From assembly GCA_003540955.1 (NCBI GenBank), contig DPMX01000231.1, positions 1 through 7,529 on the forward strand: a stretch of 7,529 nt of DNA. Direction: 5' to 3'. Positions 1 to 5,744 of the stretch are shown here, one piece after another; the first letter of the stretch is position 1; each line of letters opens with the position of its first letter. The DNA is from Gammaproteobacteria bacterium (GTDB lineage Bacteria; Pseudomonadota; Gammaproteobacteria; Ga0077536). The position numbers were made by a program, and so were the translations under genes. The notes beneath the pieces are model-generated. The model saw only the letters and a program-made list of their open reading frames with translations. It did not search any database and was not told the origin of the DNA.

Positions 1-1
1 G

Positions 2-373
2 CCCGAATACGATCCGATGTATTTTCGTCGACTTGCTGCCCGTGAGGAGTTTGCCCGTACCGTACTCAATTGTATGGGGAACGATAGTCTTGACGGGTTG
101 ATATTTCCTAGTATCCAAGTGGTTCCGCCAACACGTGAACAGTTGGATACCCGGGTGTGGACAACTTTATCCTTCCCTACTAATACCTTAATCGCGTCTC
201 AAACATGGCTGCCTGCGGCCACTGTTCCGGCGGGATTTAGCGATGATGGCTTGCCAATTGGTCTGGAAATCATGGTTAGACCGTATGCCGAGCCGACTTT
301 GTTTCGTTTTGCGTATGCATTTGAGCAGGCGACTAACCATCGGCGGCCACCGGCGTCGACGCCAGAGTTATAG
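2..373 (+). CDS. Amidase-signature family hydrolase, C-terminal fragment (5' end outside window)
   Basis: The reading frame is open from base 2 to the TAG at 371-373 and gives the last 123 residues of a protein whose start lies upstream. Visible family features are the late core segment LDGLIFPSIQVVPP, the stretch SFPTNTLIASQTWLPAATVPAG, then DDGLPIGLEIMVRPYAEPTL and FAYAFEQATNHRRPP, a typical amidase-signature ending. Members hydrolyse amide bonds with a Ser-cisSer-Lys triad; that triad lies in the missing N-terminal part and cannot be checked here. An internal ATG at 17 is not the true start, because the homologous sequence continues upstream of it. The next gene begins 19 bases downstream on the same strand, which suggests one transcript and a shared role in breaking down an amide, carbamoyl or cyclic amide compound. 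The substrate cannot be read from this fragment. Confidence 0.88.
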   Translation, partial: PEYDPMYFRRLAAREEFARTVLNCMGNDSLDGLIFPSIQVVPPTREQLDTRVWTTLSFPTNTLIASQTWLPAATVPAGFSDDGLPIGLEIMVRPYAEPTLFRFAYAFEQATNHRRPPASTPEL

Positions 374-380
374 ATAAACA

Positions 381-387
381 AAGGAAA
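381..387 (+). promoter_or_regulatory. Ribosome binding site for the HyuB-type gene
   Basis: AAGGAAA lies five bases before the GTG at 393. It supports the GTG start over the internal ATG at 444 (residue 18). The GTG start also retains the N-terminal segment before the helix containing NRMESIVREM, which is normal for the family. Confidence 0.6.
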
Positions 388-392
388 TAGCG

Positions 393-2204
393 GTGAATAA
401 ACCAGAGCCTACAAATATCGATGAAGAAATCAGTCCAATTTTAATGGCGGTGCTCGCCAACCGCATGGAATCGATCGTTCGAGAAATGACCAATACGCTT
501 CTGAAGACCGCGCGTTCCGCAGTGCTCGCAGTCGTGCGTGATTTCTCTTGTTCGATTGTCACCGGTGACAATCGTCTTCTTTGCTCAGCTGAAGGCGCAC
601 CAGTGCATATCTTCGGTAGTAGCTTGCAGACGGCCGCAATGTGCGATTTGCATTCAGATCTGAGTCCAGGCGACGCATTTCTGCACAACGATCCCTATAT
701 CGGAAATACACATGCCGCAGATCACATGTATATGGTTCCGGTATTCGTTCACGGCGAGCACTTGTTCACCGCCTGCGCGAAGGCCCATCAAGCAGATTGC
801 GGTAATGCAATTCCGAGTACCTACTATGCTAACGCTACAGACGTTTACACAGAGGGTGCATTAATTTTTCCAGCCGTTCGGATTCAACGTGACTATAAAG
901 ATGTTGACGATATCATCCGTATGTGTCGCAAACGTATTCGGGTCCCGGATCAGTGGTATGGCGATTACCTTGCCTCGATCGGGTCGGCTCGCATCGGTGA
1001 GCGACGGCTTATCGAGCTGACCGAAAGATACGGGATTAATAAGATTCGAAGCTTCATCGAGCAGTGGTTTAAGTACTCAGAGCGTCGTGCTACTGAGGCG
1101 ATTCGTAAATTACCCGGTGGTAAATTCACGGGTATCAGCACCTACGATCCGTTACCGCCCGTGCTACCTGATGGCTTACCTATCCGTGTAGATGTATCAG
1201 TTGATGACGTAGAGGGACGAATCGAAGTCGATCTAACGCAAAATACTGACAACATTGCTTTGGGCCTAAACCAATCCATAGCCTGCGCGACGAGTAACGC
1301 GATGACTGGCGTCTTTAATTGTATTGACCCAGATGTACCCCACAATGCTGGAAGCTTCGCGCGCATAGATGTTAAATTACGTGAAGGCTGCGTCACCGGG
1401 AACCCGACCTTTCCGCACAGTTGTTCGATGGCGACTACCAACATTGGCGACCGTATCGTCAACGCGGTGCAACTCGCATTTTCAGAGATAGGAGATGGTT
1501 TTGGCCTAGCTGAAGGAGCGATGGGGATGGGCGCGGGAGCCGGGGTTATATCGGGTTACGATTGGCGTCTCGGTGGACCTTATATCAATCAAGAGTGGCT
1601 GCTTGCGAATGGTGGGCCAGCCTCGCCGACAACCGATGGCTGGTTAAATTTTGGTTTACCAGTAGCGTGTGGCGTCATCTACCGTAGTAGCGTAGAAGTC
1701 GATGAATCGAAGTTTCCGATGCTCGTTGAGTCGATGCGCGTTGTACCTGGCGGATCCGGTGCGGGGCAATTCCGTGGTGGGCCAGGAGTAGAGGTTATTT
1801 ATGGTCCGCGTAAAGATCCAATGATGGTTGTGGTTTCATGTGATGGCCAGGTGAATGCGCCGCAAGGTGTTCGAGGGGGGCACAGTGGTCCGCCAGCTGC
1901 GACATTCAAGCGCAAAACAGATGGGGTCGAGGAACGCTTACCGGGAGTCGTCGAGTGCAGACTTGAGGTTGGTGAGAAGATTCGAGGGATTGATGCAGGT
2001 GGAGGCGGCTATGGCGATCCCTTACTCAGAGAACCTGAGCGAGTGCTCCGAGATGTGCTTGAAAGCTGGGAGACGATTGAACGTGCTAATAAACTGTATG
2101 GCGTTGTTTTCAGCGGCAGCATCGAAGACGAGTCGCTTGCGATCGATGTCAACTTGACTGAACGGCGACGGGCAATTGGCGCTGCCGCGGGATGTGACGA
2201 ATAA
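393..2204 (+). CDS. Hydantoinase B / acetone carboxylase alpha-type subunit (HyuB family)
   Basis: This 603-residue protein has full family length, with a GTG start and TAA stop. The N-terminal helix (about residues 15-45, NRMESIVREMTNTLLKTARS) is followed by the family's best-known motif, NDPYIGNTHAADH at residues 99-111. The usual form is NDPYxGGTHxxD, so the second glycine is replaced by Asn105. The C-terminal part has VVPGGSGAGQFRGGPG and then GGGGYGDP at 536-543, followed by the normal ending REPERVLRDVLESWETIERA. Family members usually work with a HyuA-type ATPase subunit in ATP-dependent opening of hydantoin-like rings, or as carboxylase subunits. No HyuA follows, so it may lie upstream of the amidase or elsewhere. 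The short gap after the amidase suggests a shared operon. The family call is secure; the substrate (hydantoin, N-methylhydantoin, oxoproline, lactam or ketone) is unknown. Confidence 0.93.
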   Translation: MNKPEPTNIDEEISPILMAVLANRMESIVREMTNTLLKTARSAVLAVVRDFSCSIVTGDNRLLCSAEGAPVHIFGSSLQTAAMCDLHSDLSPGDAFLHNDPYIGNTHAADHMYMVPVFVHGEHLFTACAKAHQADCGNAIPSTYYANATDVYTEGALIFPAVRIQRDYKDVDDIIRMCRKRIRVPDQWYGDYLASIGSARIGERRLIELTERYGINKIRSFIEQWFKYSERRATEAIRKLPGGKFTGISTYDPLPPVLPDGLPIRVDVSVDDVEGRIEVDLTQNTDNIALGLNQSIACATSNAMTGVFNCIDPDVPHNAGSFARIDVKLREGCVTGNPTFPHSCSMATTNIGDRIVNAVQLAFSEIGDGFGLAEGAMGMGAGAGVISGYDWRLGGPYINQEWLLANGGPASPTTDGWLNFGLPVACGVIYRSSVEVDESKFPMLVESMRVVPGGSGAGQFRGGPGVEVIYGPRKDPMMVVVSCDGQVNAPQGVRGGHSGPPAATFKRKTDGVEERLPGVVECRLEVGEKIRGIDAGGGGYGDPLLREPERVLRDVLESWETIERANKLYGVVFSGSIEDESLAIDVNLTERRRAIGAAAGCDE

Positions 2205-2374
2205 GATGTTTTCCTGAAATTTACCTACGGATTCTAAAATTATTAAGAACGAGCTTGATTGCAATAGACCCTTAGCGACATGGCTACCTTTACACAACAG
2301 ATGCTCCAGTATGCACCATAACCCGGGCACTGGGATCTCAGGTTTAGCGAATAGTATGACATTAACATAACACT

Positions 2375-2899
2375 GTGGTTTCTAAGCGCGAAAACGATAC
2401 TTTCGTTCGATGCGGCGAACACGAATTCGATTCTATTTATTTTATTATCAATGAGGCGGCAGCAGCTTACCGTGGCCTGATTCCACCGGCTCATTTTAAA
2501 GATCCTTATATGTCAAGGGATGAGCTTAGATCTGAGATCAATGCAGGTGTGGAGTTTTGGGGTTACAAGGAAAATACAACGATCCAGGGAGTTATGGGTA
2601 TTCAGCGAACGCAGGACGTTGTCCTGATCCGCCACGCATATACGAAAACGGAGTTTCAGGGAGCAGGCATCGGAAGCGGATTACTAAAATTTTTGTTGAG
2701 CAGAACGCAACTACCAGTATTAATTGGTACCTGGGCCAGGATAACGCGCGCAATTCAGTTCTATCAGCGGCATGGATTTACAATCGTAACCAATGAAGTA
2801 AAAGATAAATTACTCAGACAATACTGGCAGGTACCGGGCTCTCAAATTTCAGGATCGGTCGTATTGGCTAATGTGTCGCTTGAGAGTCTAAAGCTTTGA
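2375..2899 (+). CDS. GNAT-family N-acetyltransferase
   Basis: The 174-residue product fits a single GNAT domain. The acetyl-CoA pyrophosphate-binding motif A is QGAGIGSG at residues 95-102, followed by the helix LLKFLLSR. The preceding beta strand is DVVLIRHAYT (81-90), and the late motif AIQFYQRHGF (126-135) carries Tyr130, a common general-acid position. The N-terminal part (INEAAAAYRGLIPPAHF, then MSRDELRSEINAGVEFWGY) resembles a broad family of small bacterial acetyltransferases with no firm substrate. GTG 2375 is the only standard start between the in-frame stop at 2363 and this conserved region, but no clear ribosome binding site precedes it. A later ATG at 2510 would remove the conserved N-terminal part. 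The gene is separated by 170 bases from the HyuB gene and converges on the GFA-type gene. The acetyl acceptor is unknown. Confidence 0.88.
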   Translation: MVSKRENDTFVRCGEHEFDSIYFIINEAAAAYRGLIPPAHFKDPYMSRDELRSEINAGVEFWGYKENTTIQGVMGIQRTQDVVLIRHAYTKTEFQGAGIGSGLLKFLLSRTQLPVLIGTWARITRAIQFYQRHGFTIVTNEVKDKLLRQYWQVPGSQISGSVVLANVSLESLKL

Positions 2900-2900
2900 T

Positions 2901-2946
2901 CATAGCAAGTAGTGATCACGGCATACCCGAGCTTGCTATGCGTTTT
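2901..2946 (+). terminator. Possible factor-independent terminator of the acetyltransferase gene
   Basis: A perfect 9-bp inverted repeat, CATAGCAAG at 2901-2909 and CTTGCTATG at 2932-2940, begins one base after the acetyltransferase stop. TTTT follows at 2943-2946. The loop is long (22 bases) and contains its own 8-base palindrome GTGATCAC (2912-2919). The stem is only moderately GC-rich and the T-run is short, so termination would be weak. On the minus strand the sequence beyond the stem is A-rich rather than T-rich, so it does not look like a terminator for the opposing gene. Confidence 0.4.
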
Positions 2947-2980
2947 AGCAGACGCGGAAACCGGATCCTCGACACCATTA

Positions 2981-3394
2981 TTAGAATGGCGGGTTGCCAG
3001 GAAACATCGGTAATGACTCATCAATTGAGACCCATGGTTGTGCTGAAGCGCACCATATTTCCATTTCCGGTTTTAACCAGGAAGTATCGTCGAGGGTCCC
3101 AGCTTTAAGAAAAATACTGCCGGGCATGACGTCCGGAGCAGAATAGAGTGGTGATCCGCAATTGGCGCAAAAATATCGATTAATTTTTTTACCACTCTCA
3201 TCGCCAGAGGTTACGAACAGTTTCAATTCTCCTGTGAATGAGATTTGATCTTCCGGCAGTGCGACAACGATCGATAGCGCTGAGCCTGACTGTTTCTGGC
3301 AATCGACGCAATGGCAGATAGCCGTCATTGCGGGCTCAGAATCGCTAGTATATTTGACGTTCCCGCACATGCATCCGCCTTTGAGCTTTGACAT
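2981..3394 (-). CDS. GFA-like / CENP-V zinc-binding protein
   Basis: The 137-residue protein has the full cysteine pattern of the glutathione-dependent formaldehyde-activating (GFA) fold. GGCMCG gives Cys8 and Cys10, CHCVDC gives Cys27, Cys29 and Cys32, and FCANCGSPLY gives Cys76 and Cys79. These residues bind zinc in characterised members. The name comes from one enzyme proposed to help form S-hydroxymethylglutathione. Most short homologues have no proven activity, so a formaldehyde role here is unproven. There is no signal peptide or membrane segment, so it is probably cytoplasmic. The ATG at 3394 is strongly supported by AGGAGG nine bases upstream. The gene converges with the acetyltransferase gene and is divergent from the GIY-YIG gene, so it appears to be a single-gene transcript. 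Confidence 0.9.
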   Translation of the reverse strand: MSKLKGGCMCGNVKYTSDSEPAMTAICHCVDCQKQSGSALSIVVALPEDQISFTGELKLFVTSGDESGKKINRYFCANCGSPLYSAPDVMPGSIFLKAGTLDDTSWLKPEMEIWCASAQPWVSIDESLPMFPGNPPF

Positions 3395-3586
3395 GGGCTA
3401 GGGCCTCCTGATGCCTATGACTTGGTATTAATAATGTTGACACGATCCTACCAGAATTAAGGTAAATTGATTACTTTCAAAATATGGCTATGCGGGTGAA
3501 GTGGATGGATAAGATTCGAAACCGAGGCGGACGGCGAGTTTTGAGAGGTAGTACGCTACCATGCTTGTAAGAAGCTAAGCTATAGA
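3395..3586. other. Divergent intergenic region between the GFA-like and GIY-YIG genes
   Basis: The 192 bases between two divergent starts must hold promoters for both directions. On the plus strand a perfect TTGACA lies at 3437-3442, but the best -10 after an 18-base spacer, GGTAAA at 3461-3466, is poor. A small hairpin, GGTAG-TACG-CTACC, lies at 3547-3560, 26 bases before the GIY-YIG start. A 28-codon ATG frame (3484-3570) without a ribosome binding site crosses the region and is probably chance. No confident promoter is called. Confidence 0.5.
3404..3409 (-). promoter_or_regulatory. Strong ribosome binding site for the GFA-like gene
   Basis: On the minus strand this reads AGGAGG, a perfect Shine-Dalgarno core nine bases before the ATG. 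It is the best ribosome binding site in the window and fixes the GFA start. Confidence 0.75.
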
Positions 3587-3838
3587 ATGTCCGACAATCT
3601 TTGGCATGTGTATATTGTGCGATGTAACGACGGGACGCTGTATACCGGTACTGCAAAGGAGTTGGAAGCGCGAATCCTAAAGCACAACAGGGGCGTTGGT
3701 GCTAAATACACGCGGTCACGTAGGCCGGTCCGTCTCGTCTACAGTGAGATAGCACTAGGTCGAGGTGCTGCTTTGCGACGGGAGAGCGAGATAAAGCGGT
3801 TGCCGTTGGCTTCTAAACGTCGGCTGTTCGAGGAATAG
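3587..3838 (+). CDS. GIY-YIG nuclease domain protein (YhbQ/UPF0213-like)
   Basis: The 83-residue protein is a stand-alone GIY-YIG domain, the usual size of YhbQ-type proteins. The two name-giving strands are VYIVRC (8-13, with YIV in place of GIY) and LYTG (18-21, in place of YIG), with conserved Tyr9 and Tyr19. The catalytic arginine is Arg29 in ELEARILKHN, followed by His33, and the metal-binding glutamate is Glu66 in RRESEIKRLP. All expected active-site positions are therefore present. KYTRSRRPVRLVYSE (40-54) is the usual middle segment. Homologues are linked to DNA processing or repair, but most members have no settled role. No signal peptide or fused domain is visible. The ribosome binding site is weak. 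The EamA gene follows after 88 bases. Confidence 0.9.
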   Translation: MSDNLWHVYIVRCNDGTLYTGTAKELEARILKHNRGVGAKYTRSRRPVRLVYSEIALGRGAALRRESEIKRLPLASKRRLFEE

Positions 3839-3852
3839 CGTTGTAAGGTTCA

Positions 3853-3927
3853 GTGAGTTTTAATAGTCTAAATACCGCTCGACGCTCACAAGCTAGGGCA
3901 CGCGCATTTATGCCGGTGCGACACTAA
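3853..3927 (+). CDS. Possible 24-residue ORF overlapping the transporter start (TAATG)
   Basis: A GTG at 3853, preceded by AAGG at 3845-3848, opens a frame of 24 codons. It ends in TAA at 3925-3927, and the last base of that stop is the first base of the EamA ATG. The peptide is basic, with six Arg and no membrane segment or cysteine, and resembles nothing I know. The argument for it is positional: the transporter has no clear ribosome binding site, and a TAATG overlap would allow translational coupling. Frames this short often stay open by chance, so this is only a candidate. Confidence 0.22.
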   Translation: MSFNSLNTARRSQARARAFMPVRH

Positions 3928-4811
3928 TGCGGCTAATCTATATCAAATTGACTTTGATGGCGCTGTTTTTCGCGAGTTCGTACCCTCTTGGCCGCTATGT
4001 GGCGCATTTTGAGGCCCCCTCCGTAGTAGTGTTTATCCGGTTGTTTGCGGGTTTTCTGGCGTTAGTAGCGATCGCGCACCACTGCGGGCAATTGAAAATG
4101 AAAATAACTCTTCAAAAATTTTTGCGCCTAAGTTTCCTGAGCTTGAGTGGCTTTTGTTTCCACAACTATTTAATTTTTAAGGCGCTAGGACATGCACAAG
4201 CGAACGTAGGTGCGGTGATAAACGGTGCCATTCCAATTATTGTTACGGTGTTGGACTTTTTGCTTTTCGGAAGACGGCTTTCAGGGCTTGCGGTATTCGG
4301 CGTAGTCCTCGCGTTTGTAGGCACGGCGGTCGTGGTTAGTCACGGGAGTTTCCGCGATTTTCTAAATGGTCAAATTGGTTATGGAGAAATTATGTTTTTG
4401 GTCGCTGCGTTTGGTTGGTCGGCATTTACGATTGGTTCCCGAGAACTTTTTCAGTCAATCTCGCCATTGACAGTGATGACATATGCAGCATTAGTTGCTT
4501 TGTTATTGCTACTTCCTGCCGTGTTACTAAACACAGAGACCCTTATTGCTATCGTGTCGGATCCCAAGGCGCTGTTGCTAATTAGCGTACAGGGGGTGTT
4601 GTCTGTGTCGTTTGGGTTCGTGTGGTTTAACGAAGGTGTGAAGCGTATTGGTGTCGCTAATGCGTCCGTTTACCTAAATCTAGTACCTGTGTTTGGGGTC
4701 ATACTTTCTGCGATTATGTTGTCCGAGATACCCGATCGGCCGCTACTCTTGGGTGGTGCGATGGTTGTGATTGCATTGCTAATAGTTACTCGAACGCAGG
4801 CCGCACGTTAA
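3927..4811 (+). CDS. EamA/DMT superfamily transporter
   Basis: The 294-residue protein is almost wholly hydrophobic and divides into about ten membrane helices, roughly at 7-27, 34-53, 68-88, 93-113, 119-138, 150-170, 180-200, 214-234, 240-262 and 266-288. This is the two-repeat EamA architecture of drug/metabolite exporters. Typical signatures are the early ASSYPLGRYV followed by FIRLFAGFLAL, then ALGHAQANVGAVINGAIPIIV at the end of helix 3 and in helix 4. In the second repeat, RIGVANASVYLNLVPVFGVI is the matching segment, followed by LSEIPDRPLLLGGAMVV. Members sit in the inner membrane and export amino acids, metabolites or drugs; the substrate cannot be told from sequence. No clear ribosome binding site precedes the ATG. 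The GIY-YIG gene upstream may share the transcript but is not an obvious functional partner. Confidence 0.92.
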   Translation: MRLIYIKLTLMALFFASSYPLGRYVAHFEAPSVVVFIRLFAGFLALVAIAHHCGQLKMKITLQKFLRLSFLSLSGFCFHNYLIFKALGHAQANVGAVINGAIPIIVTVLDFLLFGRRLSGLAVFGVVLAFVGTAVVVSHGSFRDFLNGQIGYGEIMFLVAAFGWSAFTIGSRELFQSISPLTVMTYAALVALLLLLPAVLLNTETLIAIVSDPKALLLISVQGVLSVSFGFVWFNEGVKRIGVANASVYLNLVPVFGVILSAIMLSEIPDRPLLLGGAMVVIALLIVTRTQAAR

Positions 4812-5160
4812 CAGGGAGAAAAAGTTTATTAATATCACACTGAAAAAATTCGGCGTAGATGGCGATGGAGAAAGATTGTACTACTCGACTATGTCGCAGT
4901 TCCCGAGACGGTTTTCCGAAACTATGTTTATGTCTAGTGTGACTTAGGCACGTTTCTCCCGCCCGACAGCCATGACCGTTTTTTGGGGATAATATTAGGG
5001 TAAAATTGCTGCCATTACTGTACTAACTAATACAACCCAACATCGGGCGTCGATGACGCTTTAAAGTAACGAGCATATAACGTCAAGTAACTTGGCTTCG
5101 AGGTTGCCCAAACGTCGACTCAAGAACTAGCCTGCCAAATCGTGAAAAGGCGCGAATATA
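4812..5160. other. 349-base gap without a convincing gene
   Basis: No frame here combines a good start, a ribosome binding site and a recognisable product. A 27-codon ATG frame at 4859-4942 and an ATG-less frame ending at 4947 were examined and not accepted. Small symmetries are CATCG-GGCGT-CGATG at 5041-5055 and CAAGT-A-ACTTG at 5084-5094, each with a 5-bp stem. A run of six T at 4979-4984 follows a GC-rich stretch but no stem pairs well. The downstream part probably serves as promoter and leader for the VOC gene. Confidence 0.5.
5006..5033 (+). promoter_or_regulatory. Candidate sigma70-type promoter for the VOC gene
   Basis: TTGCTG (5006-5011) and TAATAC (5028-5033) are separated by 16 bases and lie in an AT-rich stretch. 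Each box matches four of six consensus positions. The implied leader before the start at 5161 would be about 120 bases. This is a pattern match only. Confidence 0.22.
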
Positions 5161-5613
5161 ATGATTCAGATAAACGGTGTCGCGCACACGAATATTGTGG
5201 TGAGTAACTGGGAGATTTGTAGACAATTCTACGATCAGCTGTTGCCATTTCTGGGGATGGAGCGAGTTTTTAACGGTGTCGATTTTATCTACTATGTAGG
5301 GGGCCGAACGGCTTTTGGGGTTGGGCGATGTCACCCAGATTATGAAAAAGAACGGTTTGTGCAAGAGCGGGTTGGATTGCATCATCATTGTTTTCGCGCT
5401 CGTACCCGTGAAGACGTCAATAAGGTCTATAATTATTTGACTGGCATCGATGCGAAAATTGTACACGGACCAGAGGATGGAGGTTGGGCACCAGGATATT
5501 ATTCGGTTCTTTTTGAAGATCCTGTTGGTACTAGACTAGAAGTTAATTTCGTGCCGGGGAAAGGCGTACTAGCCGAAGGCACCAGGTTTGATCCATCGGG
5601 TGACTATACATAA
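5161..5613 (+). CDS. VOC-superfamily protein (glyoxalase/dioxygenase-like)
   Basis: The 150-residue protein has two beta-alpha-beta-beta-beta modules, the vicinal oxygen chelate fold. The first begins GVAHTNIVVSNWEICRQFYDQ (residues 6-26) and the second VGLHHHCFRARTREDVNKVY (71-90). The ending YYSVLFEDPVGTRLEVNF (113-130) is the classic final module, with Glu127. Likely metal ligands are His9, one of His74-76 and Glu127, so a bound divalent metal is plausible. VOC proteins include glyoxalase I, ring-cleaving dioxygenases, epimerases and resistance proteins, and the reaction here is not determined. The ATG at 5161 is preceded by AAAAGG at 5145-5150, ten bases away, which is moderate. The iron-sulfur oxidoreductase gene follows on the same strand after 131 bases, so cotranscription is possible but not shown. 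Confidence 0.88.
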   Translation: MIQINGVAHTNIVVSNWEICRQFYDQLLPFLGMERVFNGVDFIYYVGGRTAFGVGRCHPDYEKERFVQERVGLHHHCFRARTREDVNKVYNYLTGIDAKIVHGPEDGGWAPGYYSVLFEDPVGTRLEVNFVPGKGVLAEGTRFDPSGDYT

Positions 5614-5734
5614 ATTGGTGGTCGGCAAAAACCTCAAAAAAATGCTAACGTTCGTACGATATGAATCTCTACGGTGGAGCGGCGTTTATCTCTAGTAACG
5701 TGAAAAAACATGCGGTTCTTGAACGGACACCAAA

Positions 5735-5740
5735 TGGAGA
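5735..5740 (+). promoter_or_regulatory. Ribosome binding site for the FrhB-type gene
   Basis: TGGAGA sits four bases before the ATG at 5745 and ten bases before a second in-frame ATG at 5751. Either codon could be used; the products differ by two residues only. Confidence 0.5.
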
Positions 5741-5744
5741 TTGA

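Noticed and set aside
1142..1462. 106-codon minus-strand frame inside the HyuB gene
   Set aside because: It is antisense to a conserved full-length coding sequence, with no ribosome binding site or recognisable domain.
3505..3535. ATTCGAAACC, resembling a tRNA T-loop
   Set aside because: The flanks do not pair as a T-stem, and no acceptor, D or anticodon arms can be built around it.
3484..3570. 28-codon ATG frame encoding a basic peptide just before the GIY-YIG gene
   Set aside because: It has no ribosome binding site and no recognisable sequence; a frame of this length is expected by chance.
4828..4947. Open frame after the transporter with GGGAG upstream, reading ITLKKFGVDGDGERLYYST and ending in TAG
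   Set aside because: No ATG, GTG or TTG is placed near the GGGAG element; the only ATG is late and would give 18 residues. The product is not recognisable.
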